From the NCBI GenBank assembly GCA_017309115.1, contig JAFLEF010000029.1, positions 28,070-92,069 on the forward strand: DNA of 64,000 nucleotides, read 5' to 3'. Below the pieces are notes generated by a model, which was not told where the DNA came from, searched no databases, and saw nothing but the letters and a program-made list of their open reading frames with translations. The first letter of the stretch is position 1. Each line of letters starts with the position of its first letter. Origin of the DNA: Verrucomicrobiota bacterium (lineage in GTDB: Bacteria > Verrucomicrobiota > Verrucomicrobiia > Limisphaerales > UBA9464). This document shows, one piece after another, positions 50,837 through 60,526 of this stretch. The translations under genes and the position numbers were made by a program.

Positions 50837-50946
50837 GCGTCGTAGAGTCCGGACAACGAGACTGGGTTGGCGAGGGGAAGGTTACGGGGGAGTTCGTGAA
50901 TCCCTTCCTGGAAGTTCATTCGCAGCCTGCACATCCCAGCTCCGGT

Positions 50947-51312
50947 TCACGCGGTTCGCCGCAGTCCGCGCCAGATCAGCGGCAGCAACACCAGCGACGC
51001 CGCCAGCATGGAACTGATGAGCAGGGCGGCAACGAGTTTGTCGGAGTTGCCCGCGGCCACCTGCTGCCAACCGGCGAAGGCGCGCCAGCCAAAGACCAAG
51101 GTGAGCAGCCCGGTCATGACCAGGGCGGTTTGCGCGGCCCAGCGTTTGCCCTGCAACGACAACCAGCCCCAGAGCATCGATAGTCCTCCAAAAAGGCCCC
51201 CGGACATCAGGGCCGTTTTGGCCTTTTCCGGATTCGACAGAAAGCCTGTCAGGCCCGCGAGAATGAGGAAGGCGCCGTAGGCTATAATCTGTTTGCCGGT
51301 GGTGGATAGCAT
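50947..51312 (-). CDS. Small membrane protein, TMEM14-like
   Basis: 121 residues from the ATG at 51312. Four hydrophobic helices are present: QIIAYGAFLILAGLTGFL, MSGGLFGGLSMLWGWLSL, ALVMTGLLTLVFGW and LLISSMLAASLVLLPLIW. The first and second, with NPEKAKTAL between, resemble the TMEM14 family of small membrane proteins. Function unknown. Confidence 0.6.
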   Translation of the reverse strand: MLSTTGKQIIAYGAFLILAGLTGFLSNPEKAKTALMSGGLFGGLSMLWGWLSLQGKRWAAQTALVMTGLLTLVFGWRAFAGWQQVAAGNSDKLVAALLISSMLAASLVLLPLIWRGLRRTA

Positions 51313-51432
51313 GCGGGCAAGTTTGCCGGGTTCCCTCAGCGGACAAGGCGCAATTTGCCGCAGAGGCTGAAGTCTGGGAACGACCGCCAATTTCGCGAAA
51401 GGCACGGTTAGCAAAAGTCGGAAAGGCAGGGA

Positions 51433-51813
51433 TCAGTTCCCGCTGGTGCCGGCGAGGAGGAAGACAAAGGCGACGATGCCCATGCTGGCGAAGATCCCCA
51501 ACACCAGGGCGGCATCCGCTGGCTCGCGACGGGGTCGGATGTACCAACTCAACGCCAGAAACATGGGGAACAGCATCAGGATGGGCAGGAGAGCGGCCCG
51601 GCCCATCGCGTAGAATCCGTCAGCGGCTCCACCTCCCCCGGAGTAGGAACACGAACCCAAAAAGTAGGTTAGGAAGATGAGCGATCCGATCGCGGCTAGG
51701 GCGGTGGCGGGCATCCAGCCGGCGATCGCCCAGGGATGATCGCGAAAAACGAGGGTGCCGAGGACCCAGCCCAAGGCGCAGGGTAGAAATAGGTAGAGAA
51801 CGAGTGCATTCAT
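51433..51813 (-). CDS. Small four-helix membrane protein, hypothetical
   Basis: 126 residues from the ATG at 51813; the longer open frame upstream is Arg/Ser/Pro-rich and not used. Hydrophobic helices: LYLFLPCALGWVLGTLVF, MPATALAAIGSLIFLTYFL, ALLPILMLFPMFLALSWYI and ALVLGIFASMGIVAFVFLL. A short loop with a CSYSGGGGAADG stretch sits between helices two and three. No family recognised. It lies 120 bases upstream of the TMEM14-like gene on the same strand, so the two may be cotranscribed. Confidence 0.55.
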   Translation of the reverse strand: MNALVLYLFLPCALGWVLGTLVFRDHPWAIAGWMPATALAAIGSLIFLTYFLGSCSYSGGGGAADGFYAMGRAALLPILMLFPMFLALSWYIRPRREPADAALVLGIFASMGIVAFVFLLAGTSGN

Positions 51814-52144
51814 CCGAGGTTCAGGTTGAGCCGGCTTCAGGCGGCCTCGACATCTTCGCCGGATGACACCCTCCCGAATCCAGCCGCGGGAGATCCCTAA
51901 ATTTAACGAGGGCGGCCGCTGGCTTCGTCCCGAGTTTGGGACGGTGGAATCCCACGAATGGGCCAAGTGACCCTGACGGTCGGCGGATTCGGGCCGTTTT
52001 CTGCGGAACGGATGCTGGCATGCGGACTGCGGGATGAAGGCAGATCCGGGGGCACTCGGGGGCTCGCAGGAACTCGTTGGAGACGGAGGAAATCGAGGTC
52101 GAGGACTTGAAGATGCCCCGAGCCCCGGACCTCGGATTCGAATC
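51814..52144. other. Divergent intergenic region of about 330 bases
   Basis: Lies between the starts of the small membrane protein gene and the ADOP-type permease gene. It probably holds promoters for both. I see no RNA gene, clear promoter consensus or conserved small gene. Open frames crossing it on either strand have Arg/Ser/Pro-rich translations typical of GC-driven shadows. Confidence 0.5.
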
Positions 52145-54571
52145 ATGACTCTCTTCCGTCGAGCGCTGCGACACTGGTGTCAGACTCCCCTGTTGACGCT
52201 GGTGGCCGCGTTGTCCCTGGCGGCCGGGATCGGCGCCAATGCGATCGTGTTCACTTGGATTCGCGCGACCTTGTTGGAGGCCCTGCCGGGGGTTTCCCGG
52301 CCGGCCGAGCTGGCGGTGATCGCTCCCCGGCATGTGAGCGGATCGCTGGGGGAAACGCTGTCGCTCAAAGACATTGAATCCCTGAGTTCCGCCGAATCGG
52401 TCTTTGCGGGAATCACCGGCTCGCAACTGGGCGCGGTGTCCCTCCGGACCGGGGAACACACGGAATGGCTCTGGGGTCAGTTCACCCTCGCCAACTACTT
52501 CGACGTTTTGGGTGTTCGACCGGTGTTGGGTCGGGGGTTTTTGCCCGGCGAAGACCAGTCGGGAACCAAGGACGCGGTTGCGGTCATCAGTTACGACTAC
52601 TGGCAACGCCGGTTTCAAGGGGATCCAGGGGTGGTGAACCGGGTGGTGGAGTTCAATCATCGACCGGTGACGATTGTCGGGGTGGCTCCGGCGGGATTTC
52701 TCGGGACGATGGGCGGGCTGAAGTTCGACGTATGGGTCCCGCTCGGAACCGAGGCGGAAGCGGCGGATCTGCGGCAGCGGGAGGAACGTCGGGGCTGGCG
52801 TTGGTTGCATACGGTGGCGCGACTCGCTCCGGGGGTTTCCCTGGCTCAAGCCCGAACCGCCACCGAGAGTCTGGGACACCGGCTGGCTCAGGATTATCCG
52901 GAAGTCTCCCGCGACCTGACCTTCACCGTCCTGCGGGTTTGGGAGGCGCCCTGGGGTGGTCAGGGTCTCTTCCTGCCGTTGCTGCGGTCGCTGGCCGTGG
53001 TGGCGCTGCTGTTGCTGGGACTGGTGCTGGTCAATGTGGCGAATCTGTTGTTGGCGCGGGCCTTGGTTCGTCGTTCCGAAATGGCAGTGCGAGTCGCGCT
53101 GGGTGCGAGCCGGGGACGGTTATTACAACAGTTGTTGGCCGAAGGCCTGGTGCTGGCTGCCGTGGGAGGATTGGGCGGTCTCGTCGTGGGCTGGGCGGGA
53201 GCGCGAACCCTGTCGTGGATCATCCCGCCCACCTACCTGCCGCTGGGGTTGGATTTGTCTCTCGATTATCGCGTGGTGCTGGCGGTGACCGGACTGACCT
53301 TGGGGGCCGGGTTGTTGCTGGGTTTGGTGCCGGCAGGGTCCGCCTCGGGGACCGATCTGCACGAAGCCCTCAAGTCGGGTGGAAGAACCGTTTCCGGGGA
53401 TCGTCGGAGGCCACTCAAGTCGGCCCTGGTCGTGGGGCAAGTGGCGCTGGCACTGACCCTGTTGCTGGCGATGGGCCTGTGTGTGCGGAGCTTTCGGGAA
53501 GCCCGACAGATGAACCTGGGACTGCAACCGGAGGGCGTGTTGGCCGCCGGCTTTCGCCTCAGCCCACGCTGGGGCGACGAGGCTGCGGTTCGGAACTATT
53601 ACCGCCGGCTGCAAGCGGAGGTCCGGAGACTCCCGGGAGTGGTGTCGGCTGCCTATAGCAACTGGTTGCCGCTGGGATTTGAAGGGGGCGACGTGAGTTC
53701 CGTGGAGATTCCCGGGTATCTTCCCCGGCCGGGGGAAGCCATGGCGGCTGGAGTCATTACCATCTCACCGGATTGGTTCGCCACTTTGCGGATTCCCCAA
53801 AGCGGAGGTCGGGACTTTCGGGACGAGGACCGACCGGATACCGAGCCCGTCATGGTGGTGAACCAGGAGTTGGCCCGACGTTGGTTTCCCGGGCAGGACC
53901 CGGTGGGCCGACAGTTTAAGGTGTGGGGTCAAACCCGCCGCGTCATCGGAGTCGTGCCGACCGGCAAGTATCGCCACCTCAATGAAGGACCTGCTCCGTA
54001 TCTGTTCCTACCCGTGGGTCAAGTCACCGAACGGGATCTCACCTTGGTGGTGAAGACTTCAGGGAATCCGCTGGAACTCCGATCGGCCTTGGAACGGCTC
54101 GCCGCAGAACTCGATTCCGGCGTTCGGCCGTTTGCGGTCATGGACTATCCGACGTTTGCGGAAGCGGCCTTTGCCATTCCTCGCGTGGCCGCCTCGCTCA
54201 TGGTCGTCCTGGGCGGGGTGGCCCTGCTGTTGGCTGTTATGGGGCTTTACGGAGTCATGTCCCAACAAGTGGGTCAGCGGACTCGGGAGCTGGGAGTCCG
54301 ACTGGCCTTGGGAGCCCAGCCGGTTGAAATCCTCCGCCTTATTCTGGGCCATGGCTTTCGCCTGACCCTGGCCGGGCTCGCGCTGGGATGGTTGGGTGGC
54401 TGGGCCGCATCCCGGCTGCTGCGGGGATTACTCGTGGGCATTGACGGATCCGATCCGTTCACCTGGGTTCTGGTGACGCTTCTGCTTCTGGTGGCCACGA
54501 CCTTTGCCTGTTGGTGGCCGGCGTGGCGGGCCTCGCGAATCGATCCGTTGAAAGCCTTGCGACATGACTAA
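52145..54571 (+). CDS. ADOP-type (FtsX/MacB-like) ABC transporter permease
   Basis: 808 residues from the ATG at 52145. The layout is the duplicated orphan permease type. An N-terminal helix (TLVAALSLAAGIGANAIVFT) and a large periplasmic MacB_PCD domain (about 45-270, YDYWQRRFQGDPGVVNRVV) come first, then FtsX helices (RSLAVVALLLLGLVLVNVAN, VRRSEMAVRVALGASRGRLL). A second periplasmic domain and C-terminal FtsX helices follow (MVVLGGVALLLAVMGLYGVM, RTRELGVRLALGAQP). No ATPase gene is adjacent, as usual for this family. Probably exports a lipid, peptide or antimicrobial. The PQQ-propeller gene starts inside its last codons. Confidence 0.88.
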   Translation: MTLFRRALRHWCQTPLLTLVAALSLAAGIGANAIVFTWIRATLLEALPGVSRPAELAVIAPRHVSGSLGETLSLKDIESLSSAESVFAGITGSQLGAVSLRTGEHTEWLWGQFTLANYFDVLGVRPVLGRGFLPGEDQSGTKDAVAVISYDYWQRRFQGDPGVVNRVVEFNHRPVTIVGVAPAGFLGTMGGLKFDVWVPLGTEAEAADLRQREERRGWRWLHTVARLAPGVSLAQARTATESLGHRLAQDYPEVSRDLTFTVLRVWEAPWGGQGLFLPLLRSLAVVALLLLGLVLVNVANLLLARALVRRSEMAVRVALGASRGRLLQQLLAEGLVLAAVGGLGGLVVGWAGARTLSWIIPPTYLPLGLDLSLDYRVVLAVTGLTLGAGLLLGLVPAGSASGTDLHEALKSGGRTVSGDRRRPLKSALVVGQVALALTLLLAMGLCVRSFREARQMNLGLQPEGVLAAGFRLSPRWGDEAAVRNYYRRLQAEVRRLPGVVSAAYSNWLPLGFEGGDVSSVEIPGYLPRPGEAMAAGVITISPDWFATLRIPQSGGRDFRDEDRPDTEPVMVVNQELARRWFPGQDPVGRQFKVWGQTRRVIGVVPTGKYRHLNEGPAPYLFLPVGQVTERDLTLVVKTSGNPLELRSALERLAAELDSGVRPFAVMDYPTFAEAAFAIPRVAASLMVVLGGVALLLAVMGLYGVMSQQVGQRTRELGVRLALGAQPVEILRLILGHGFRLTLAGLALGWLGGWAASRLLRGLLVGIDGSDPFTWVLVTLLLLVATTFACWWPAWRASRIDPLKALRHD

Positions 54572-55955
54572 TCCCGTTCTGATCCTTTCCCGGAAGTTGC
54601 TCCGGAACACCACTTCGACCCTGACCCTTTGCGCCGGGCTGACACTCGCTTCGGCGGAAGACTGGCCGCAGTGGATGGGGCCGCAGCGCGACGGCGTGTG
54701 GCGGGAAACAGGAATTCGGGAATCAATTCCCAGCGACGGTGTCCCCATCAAGTGGCGGGTCCCGGTCAAGGCGGGCTACGTCGGTCCGGCAGTGGCGGAT
54801 GGCCGAGTGTATCTACTCGACCGCGAGGCCGGGAAAATGCCGGAGCGAAAGCGCGGAGAGAAACCCACGCTCGCTGTCATTCCAGGAAACGAACGGGTGT
54901 TGTGTCTCGACGCGACCACCGGCGCCACCGTGTGGGAACGCACTCAGGACGTAGCTTACCGAATCTCTTATCCGGCCGGGCCACGGGCCACCCCGCTGGT
55001 GAAGGACGGTCGGGTGTACACGCTCGGAGCGATGGGTGATTTTCAATGCTTCACTGCGGCCGAAGGCAAAACGGTTTGGTCACGCAATCTGCTCCGGGAC
55101 TTCCAGCTCTCGGATCCGCCAATCTGGGGTTGGTCGGCGCATCCGCTGCTGGACGGCGAGCGACTGATCACCTTGGTGGGTGGCACCAACAGTGCCGTGG
55201 TGGCCTTTCACAAGGACACCGGGGCGGAACTGTGGCGAGCCCTGACCGCCGAGGAAGTCGGATATGCGCCGCCCATGATTTACGAAATCGCGGGCCGACG
55301 AACGCTGGTGATCTGGCATCCGGAAGCAATCAGCGGACTGGATCCGGTCACCGGCAAGGTCTGGTGGACGCACCGCTATCCCGTGACGGGCAAGCCGAAG
55401 CGTCCGGAAGTGACGATTGCCGCGCCCCGCTGGGATGGCCGGCGGTTGTTCCTGACGTCCTTTTACCATGGGTCCCAGATGTTCGAGCCGGGAGTCGATT
55501 CGGTCCGCTTGATTTGGGATCGCCACAGTTCCAAGGAGTCCGAGATGGATGACGGGCTTCACACCATCATGTGCACCCCGGTGTGGAAGGAGGGTTTTCT
55601 GTATGGCGTGTGTGGCTTCGGAGAATTGCGATGTCTGGACGCAGCGACGGGCGAGCGGCGCTGGCAGACCTACGCCACCACCGGGGGCGAACAGGGCTTT
55701 TTCGCCAACGCCTTTCTGGTGACCCAGGGCGAGCGGACCTGGATTTGGAACGACCACGGGGAATTGATTCTGGGCCAACTGACGCCCGAGGGATTCAAGG
55801 ATCTGGGTCGGGTGAAGTTGCTGGAGCCGTGGGAAAACACCCGCGGCCGGGACGTGTTGTGGTGTCATCCCGCCTTCGCCAACCGACATGCGTATCTGCA
55901 CAACGGTAAGGAATTCCTGTGCGTGGATTTGTCGGCCCCGGGAAAGCCGGGATGA
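54564..55955 (+). CDS. Exported PQQ-type beta-propeller protein (B)
   Basis: 463 residues. The ATG at 54564 overlaps the end of the permease gene by eight bases, so the two are probably translationally coupled. Signal peptide TLTLCAGLTLASAEDWPQW; the mature start DWPQWMGPQRDGVWRETGI is the classic PVC form. Blades include RVLCLDATTGATVWERTQD, VVAFHKDTGAELWRALTAE and SGLDPVTGKVWWTHRYP. The final blades read LRCLDAATGERRWQTYATTG. Periplasmic. Coupling to an ADOP permease may mean joint work on an exported molecule, but the function is unknown. Confidence 0.85.
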   Translation: MTNPVLILSRKLLRNTTSTLTLCAGLTLASAEDWPQWMGPQRDGVWRETGIRESIPSDGVPIKWRVPVKAGYVGPAVADGRVYLLDREAGKMPERKRGEKPTLAVIPGNERVLCLDATTGATVWERTQDVAYRISYPAGPRATPLVKDGRVYTLGAMGDFQCFTAAEGKTVWSRNLLRDFQLSDPPIWGWSAHPLLDGERLITLVGGTNSAVVAFHKDTGAELWRALTAEEVGYAPPMIYEIAGRRTLVIWHPEAISGLDPVTGKVWWTHRYPVTGKPKRPEVTIAAPRWDGRRLFLTSFYHGSQMFEPGVDSVRLIWDRHSSKESEMDDGLHTIMCTPVWKEGFLYGVCGFGELRCLDAATGERRWQTYATTGGEQGFFANAFLVTQGERTWIWNDHGELILGQLTPEGFKDLGRVKLLEPWENTRGRDVLWCHPAFANRHAYLHNGKEFLCVDLSAPGKPG

Positions 55956-56068
55956 GAATTGGTCGGAAACGCGATGGCCGGCGGAGTCGCTGAAGGACTC
56001 TTTTCCCGAACCCGAGGCGATTCTCTGCCTTGCGGTTCCGGGACAGAGGCGGTTTCTTGGGTTCCGGA

Positions 56069-56899
56069 ATGCTAACCCTTCCGCCCAACCGTACCCGTTC
56101 CCACCGTCGTCCTTCGGCTCCCGTCCGAGCGACGGGAATTGTGTGCGCGCTGCTCCTGACGCTGACTCCAGTCAGCGCGCAGGTGGTGGATCTCGCCTAC
56201 GACGGATTCGACTACGCTGCGGGCGCATTGACCGGTCGGAGTGGCGGCACCGGCTGGTCCACGGGCTGGATTCGCGACTATGGATCGGGCGCCACGTTCA
56301 ATGTGAACACCAATGGCCTGACTTACTCCGGGCTGACCACGACCGGAGGCCGGTTGGCTTGGGGTTCCGGCGGCAATGGCATCAGTGAAAATTCCCGGAC
56401 TCTGCCCTTGGTGGACGAGGGAGTGGTCTACATCCAGTTCCTCGCCCAGTTTGGATCGTCCAGCGGAGGCGGAACTCCCAATCTGCGACTGTTTAAGGAA
56501 GGGGCCTTAACCGGCGGAATTGGCGGCAACGGTGGGACGTTTGGCGGGGTGTTTTCGATTTTGGACACCACGTTGAATCCGGCCTCCAACGGTTCCTCGT
56601 CGTCGGCCACCAGTCTGTCGACCTTGAGCTTGGTGGTGACCCGTATCGACTACGTGAACCAGTCCACGTCGCTGTATCTCAATCCGAATCTGGCCACATT
56701 CGACTACCTGAATCCCGGAACGCCGCAGGCCACCTATGCGGGCTTGGCCCCAGCGTTCGACCAGATCGCTCTGTATTCCCGGAGTCCGGCGAGTTTTGAC
56801 GAATTGCGGGTGATCAGCGCGGTGCCGGAGCCGGCGGAGGTGTTGCCGTTTGTGGCGGGAGTTCTGGCGTGGTGGGGTTGGATGAGACGAACTCGGTGA
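56069..56899 (+). CDS. PEP-CTERM sorting-domain protein
   Basis: 276 residues from the ATG at 56069; a TTG 13 codons earlier is possible. A signal peptide with a long basic leader ends near LTPVSAQ. The body is beta-rich and Gly/Ser/Thr-rich (YDGFDYAAGALTGRSGG is the common DGFDY..G opening of such proteins). The end has VPEPAEVLPFVAGVLAWWGW and then MRRTR, a slightly divergent but clear PEP-CTERM signal. It would need an exosortase located elsewhere. It converges with the adenylate cyclase gene, with 30 bases between stops. Confidence 0.82.
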   Translation: MLTLPPNRTRSHRRPSAPVRATGIVCALLLTLTPVSAQVVDLAYDGFDYAAGALTGRSGGTGWSTGWIRDYGSGATFNVNTNGLTYSGLTTTGGRLAWGSGGNGISENSRTLPLVDEGVVYIQFLAQFGSSSGGGTPNLRLFKEGALTGGIGGNGGTFGGVFSILDTTLNPASNGSSSSATSLSTLSLVVTRIDYVNQSTSLYLNPNLATFDYLNPGTPQATYAGLAPAFDQIALYSRSPASFDELRVISAVPEPAEVLPFVAGVLAWWGWMRRTR

Positions 56900-56929
56900 G
56901 ACTCCGCGCCGCTGGGCGGGAACGGGACC

Positions 56930-58255
56930 TCAGCGCGGGGTCGTGGGAGTCGGGTTGGCGGCGGTGGCATCGACCAGCACCTCGAAGACCCGGATGGGCT
57001 CGGCCAGCCCTTTGATTTGTCGGGCGCCCTGTTCCCGAATCGGGATTTCGGGGCCCAGGCTGGCCGCGATTTCTTCGGTGATCAGGCAAGTGGAACCAAG
57101 GCCGGAATTGAGTCCTTCCAAGCGTGCGGCCCGATTCACGGCTTCGCCGATCAGTGAAAACTCGCAGCGTTCGACCGAGCCAATCTCGCCGGCAACGACC
57201 AGTCCGGAACTGATGGCGAAGCCGGCTCGCAAGCCGAAGGATTTCAGGACGGGCGTCACTTCCCGATTCAGACGGAGCGCGGCCCGAACCGCGGACGCCT
57301 CCGCATCCGCCGGAGACGACATCACACCGAAAAAGGCCAAAAAACCGTCACCGATGAATTTATTGACGATCCCTCCTTCGGCTTCGATCACGCGGCAGGC
57401 TACCTCAAAGTACTGGTTCAGCATGGCCACCACTTCCTCGGCCTCGCGAGAGGCGCAGAAGCTCGTGAAGTTGCGCAGGTCGCCGAACAGAACCACGGCT
57501 TTCGTGCGCCGGGAGGAGAGGGAGTTCGGCTGGAGCGCGGCTTCGGCGATGGAAGGGGAGACGTAGCGGCCAAAGACCTTCTGCATCGCGGTCATTCGGA
57601 GGGCGGTGGCCACATTGCGCTGGGTCTTCCGGGCAAACCGATGCGCCGCCAAGCCGGCGCCGACACCAACCCCAATCAGAACGGCGATCTTCATCAGGGT
57701 CACCCCCCAGCCGAGGCTCATGCTCTGGGCCAGCAGTTCGCCCCCTGGACCCAACCGCAGGCTGGTGTAGATCAGGAGAAACTGCAGGGAAGACATCATC
57801 CCAGCGAACACGCACAACCAGGGCCGGGTGCGAAGAGCGGTGAGAGCAATGATGAGTGGATAGAGGACCGGCCCGAGGGACGACATCGCAAAGACCGGTC
57901 CGATCAACTGGGCATCCACCACAAACACCGCCGAGATGAGACTGATCTGGAGGGAGACATTCAGATAGGTCAGCAAGGGGAAGTAACCTCCTCGGCGAAC
58001 CACCCAGTAGATCAACGCAAGAACGCCCACGGACACCCCGGTGAGCAGGGTGAAGATCCGAAACATCTGCGGTTCGTGGGACGGCCGAAAAATCAGGGCG
58101 AGCAGGTAACAGGCGACGATGACGACGCCCATGATCTTGCAGGTGGCCTCTTCAGCCTGGGCCTCATGGAGCCGTTCTTCGGCCGCCAACGCTTGTTCAA
58201 ATCCTGACGAGGAGGCACTCGGCTCGGAGCCAGGAAGGGTGGAGGAAGGGGGCAT
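56930..58255 (-). CDS. Membrane-bound class III adenylate/guanylate cyclase
   Basis: 441 residues. About six transmembrane helices (residues 40-215, starting IMGVVIVACYLLALIF) form a membrane sensor. A linker with FGRYVSPSIAEAAL precedes the class III cyclase domain (about 245-420). AVVLFGDLRNFTSF gives the first metal Asp, and GGIVNKFIGDGFLAFFG the second; FSLIGEAVNRAARLEGL is the usual substrate-side block. Catalysis looks intact. It makes a second cyclase in the window besides the FHA-linked one. Confidence 0.9.
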   Translation of the reverse strand: MPPSSTLPGSEPSASSSGFEQALAAEERLHEAQAEEATCKIMGVVIVACYLLALIFRPSHEPQMFRIFTLLTGVSVGVLALIYWVVRRGGYFPLLTYLNVSLQISLISAVFVVDAQLIGPVFAMSSLGPVLYPLIIALTALRTRPWLCVFAGMMSSLQFLLIYTSLRLGPGGELLAQSMSLGWGVTLMKIAVLIGVGVGAGLAAHRFARKTQRNVATALRMTAMQKVFGRYVSPSIAEAALQPNSLSSRRTKAVVLFGDLRNFTSFCASREAEEVVAMLNQYFEVACRVIEAEGGIVNKFIGDGFLAFFGVMSSPADAEASAVRAALRLNREVTPVLKSFGLRAGFAISSGLVVAGEIGSVERCEFSLIGEAVNRAARLEGLNSGLGSTCLITEEIAASLGPEIPIREQGARQIKGLAEPIRVFEVLVDATAANPTPTTPR

Positions 58256-58467
58256 GAACGTGGAGTCGGCACCACACGCCGGGTCCGTGGTGGCGGACCA
58301 TGCCGGGAAACCACCGTCCAGCCACTGGAAAGTGACGGCAAGCAGGCACCGCTCGAAGTAGGAAACGCGTTGGGGATCCGACCTTGGGCGGAGACGCTTG
58401 GTTCCCCGCTGACGAGTCGGTGGCGTTGACTTAAGATGTCCCGATTAAGAGACGAACACGAAATTGG

Positions 58468-59616
58468 GTGGTCGCGGTCGCGCTGCTAACGGTCGGTGGG
58501 GGGATTTGGTTTCTGTTCCGTCCGGAACCTCCGCCCACCGCGGTTCGGACCGTCACGTGGACCCCGCAACCGGATTCCTTCCCCCTCGGAACAGCGCAGG
58601 TGGGCAGCACCTTCGAACTCAGCTTGGGAATCTTCAGCGATCAGAAGACCCCTCCGGACCCGCCTTGGACGGCTCAATTGCCGAAACTCGTGAAAGGTCG
58701 GGTGGAGCAATGGCTGAATTTCCGGCGCACCTTGGCGGTTCGACGGCAATGGCGGTGCACGGTGGACGCCCCGGATTTTCTCCAGATCAGGCGTCAGGAA
58801 TGGATGAACCACTCGTATCATGGCGCCTTTGCGAGTGTTTGGCTGACCGCGTCGGCCACCCGGCCCGGAACCAACGCGGGTTCGATCAAGGTGACGTTGC
58901 AGGCCGATGGATACGAACCGAAAACCTTGGAGATCCCGGTCCACCTACGCGTGGTGGACCGTCCTGCTCGTGGGTCGGTTCTGATCACCAGCTCACCCTT
59001 CGATCGGTTCGCCACGGAGAATGGCCGGGATTTTGAACCGTTGGGGAACATCAGCACGTGGCTGGCTGAGAATGGAGTTCGGGTGGACTACTTGGAGAAC
59101 CTGCCGCGGCGGCTCGACGAGTGGCAGGTGTTGTTGTTGGGCACCGACGCGTTGGTGAACCTGGACGAGGCCGGGCGACGCCGGGTTCAGGAGTTCGTTC
59201 GCCGCGGCGGACGACTGGTGCTTAGTGCCGATGCCTTTTTTGTGGGAACCACCGCGTCGGCGAACCGGGTGCTACAACCCTTTGGATTGAGTCTGGGATC
59301 TCGGGACGCGGGCATGGGCCTGACCGCCAATCGGGTATTACCGGATCCCCTCACAGCGGGGGTGGGCTCGTTGGAGTTTTGGAGACCCACGTGCATCGCG
59401 GTGACCGATCCAAGCCAGGGCCGGCTCCTGGCGACCACATCGGACAATCCCCAATGCGGTTTCCTGGCGGTGTCGCGGGAGAAGGGTCGGGGTGAGATCG
59501 TGGTGTTGGCCCAGTCGCTTTGGAGTTATTGGATCCGACCCGACAACGGCGCCCATCAAGCCCAGGTGTTGCAACAGCTGCTGTTGCCGCCGCCGCGTGA
59601 CAATTCGGTGAAGTGA
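58468..59616 (+). CDS. Membrane-anchored exported protein with GATase1-like fold, unknown function
   Basis: 382 residues from a GTG at 58468. One N-terminal membrane segment (VALLTVGGGIWFLF) then a beta-sandwich part (about 30-165, TFELSLGIF, then AGSIKVTLQADGYEPKTLEI). The C-terminal half resembles the amidotransferase-like fold seen in GldG/DUF4350-type proteins: VLLLGTDALVNLDEAGRRRV, EFVRRGGRLVLSADAFFVG and GEIVVLAQSLWSYW. No catalytic triad is evident. It is divergent from the cyclase gene and precedes a secreted beta protein on the same strand. Confidence 0.55.
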   Translation: MVAVALLTVGGGIWFLFRPEPPPTAVRTVTWTPQPDSFPLGTAQVGSTFELSLGIFSDQKTPPDPPWTAQLPKLVKGRVEQWLNFRRTLAVRRQWRCTVDAPDFLQIRRQEWMNHSYHGAFASVWLTASATRPGTNAGSIKVTLQADGYEPKTLEIPVHLRVVDRPARGSVLITSSPFDRFATENGRDFEPLGNISTWLAENGVRVDYLENLPRRLDEWQVLLLGTDALVNLDEAGRRRVQEFVRRGGRLVLSADAFFVGTTASANRVLQPFGLSLGSRDAGMGLTANRVLPDPLTAGVGSLEFWRPTCIAVTDPSQGRLLATTSDNPQCGFLAVSREKGRGEIVVLAQSLWSYWIRPDNGAHQAQVLQQLLLPPPRDNSVK

Positions 59617-59686
59617 CGTCACCGACTTCCGAGAATCGGCGGCGGAGGTTTGACGCCGGACCCGATTGGCGATAGCGCTGGGGAGT

Positions 59687-60526
59687 ATGAACCGACGGGC
59701 ATCGTCTCTCGTTTGGGTGCTGTGGGTCTGGGCCATTCTGGGAACGGGTTTGGTTCGAGGCGCCGACTCCGGGAGTCCTGACGTCAATCAGCTCATTGAA
59801 CGCATGGTGGCCCGAGCTCAGGAAGGGCTCAGTGACACCAACGGACTTCAGCACACTTGGCGGAGAGTCACGGTCATCGAGGATTTGGATTCCCGAGGCA
59901 AGGTTGAGAAACGAAGGACTAAAGAGCATGTCGTGGTAGGTAGGGGATCCGTGCAGGAGGCGACCTTGGTAAAGGTCAATGACCAGGCGTTGCCGGAGCG
60001 TGAGTTAGATCGGGAACGGAAGCGGGAGGGCGAAAATCAGTCGAAGTATGCCCAACGCGGCGGACGGCGCGGTCAGTTGGAATTGGATGAGAAGATGATT
60101 CGCCGCTTTCAGTATCAGTGGCTGTCCAATGACTGGGTCGACGGCCGGTGGACCCACGTGCTGGCATTCACACCGTTGCCCGAAGCCGACTCGGGCAAGA
60201 TTGCCGATCGGGTCATTGGAAACCTGGGGGGCCGAATTTGGGTGGATGCCGAGGTGTACGAGGTGGCGCGCATCGATGCGCAGCTCACCAAAAAGATCAG
60301 CGTGGGAGGATTCCTGGCGGAATTGAATCGGCTGGGGTTCCTGATTGAGCGCCGACCTCTCCCGGGAGGGGCTTGGGTGAACACCCGCCTGGACAGTTTT
60401 GCGGCGGGTCGGAAGTTGTTCGACCGCTTTTCAGGCCGAATGGAAGTGGTGCAGGAAGGCTTTGCTGTGATGTCCGAAGCTGCTTCTGGAGCCACCACAA
60501 CGGTCTCGACCGTCGGCGAACGCTGA
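59687..60526 (+). CDS. Exported protein, possibly LolA-like fold, unknown function
   Basis: 279 residues from the ATG at 59687. Signal peptide WVLWVWAILGTGLVRGAD. The mature protein has a helix (NQLIERMVARAQEGL) and then alternating beta strands with a very charged loop (ERELDRERKREGENQ). The end part, WVDAEVYEVARIDAQLTKKI then GAWVNTRLDSFAAGRKLFDR, reads like the concave-sheet lipoprotein-sorting fold common in Acidobacteria and Verrucomicrobia. The gene ends directly against the convergent TPR gene (60526/60527). Confidence 0.6.
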   Translation: MNRRASSLVWVLWVWAILGTGLVRGADSGSPDVNQLIERMVARAQEGLSDTNGLQHTWRRVTVIEDLDSRGKVEKRRTKEHVVVGRGSVQEATLVKVNDQALPERELDRERKREGENQSKYAQRGGRRGQLELDEKMIRRFQYQWLSNDWVDGRWTHVLAFTPLPEADSGKIADRVIGNLGGRIWVDAEVYEVARIDAQLTKKISVGGFLAELNRLGFLIERRPLPGGAWVNTRLDSFAAGRKLFDRFSGRMEVVQEGFAVMSEAASGATTTVSTVGER

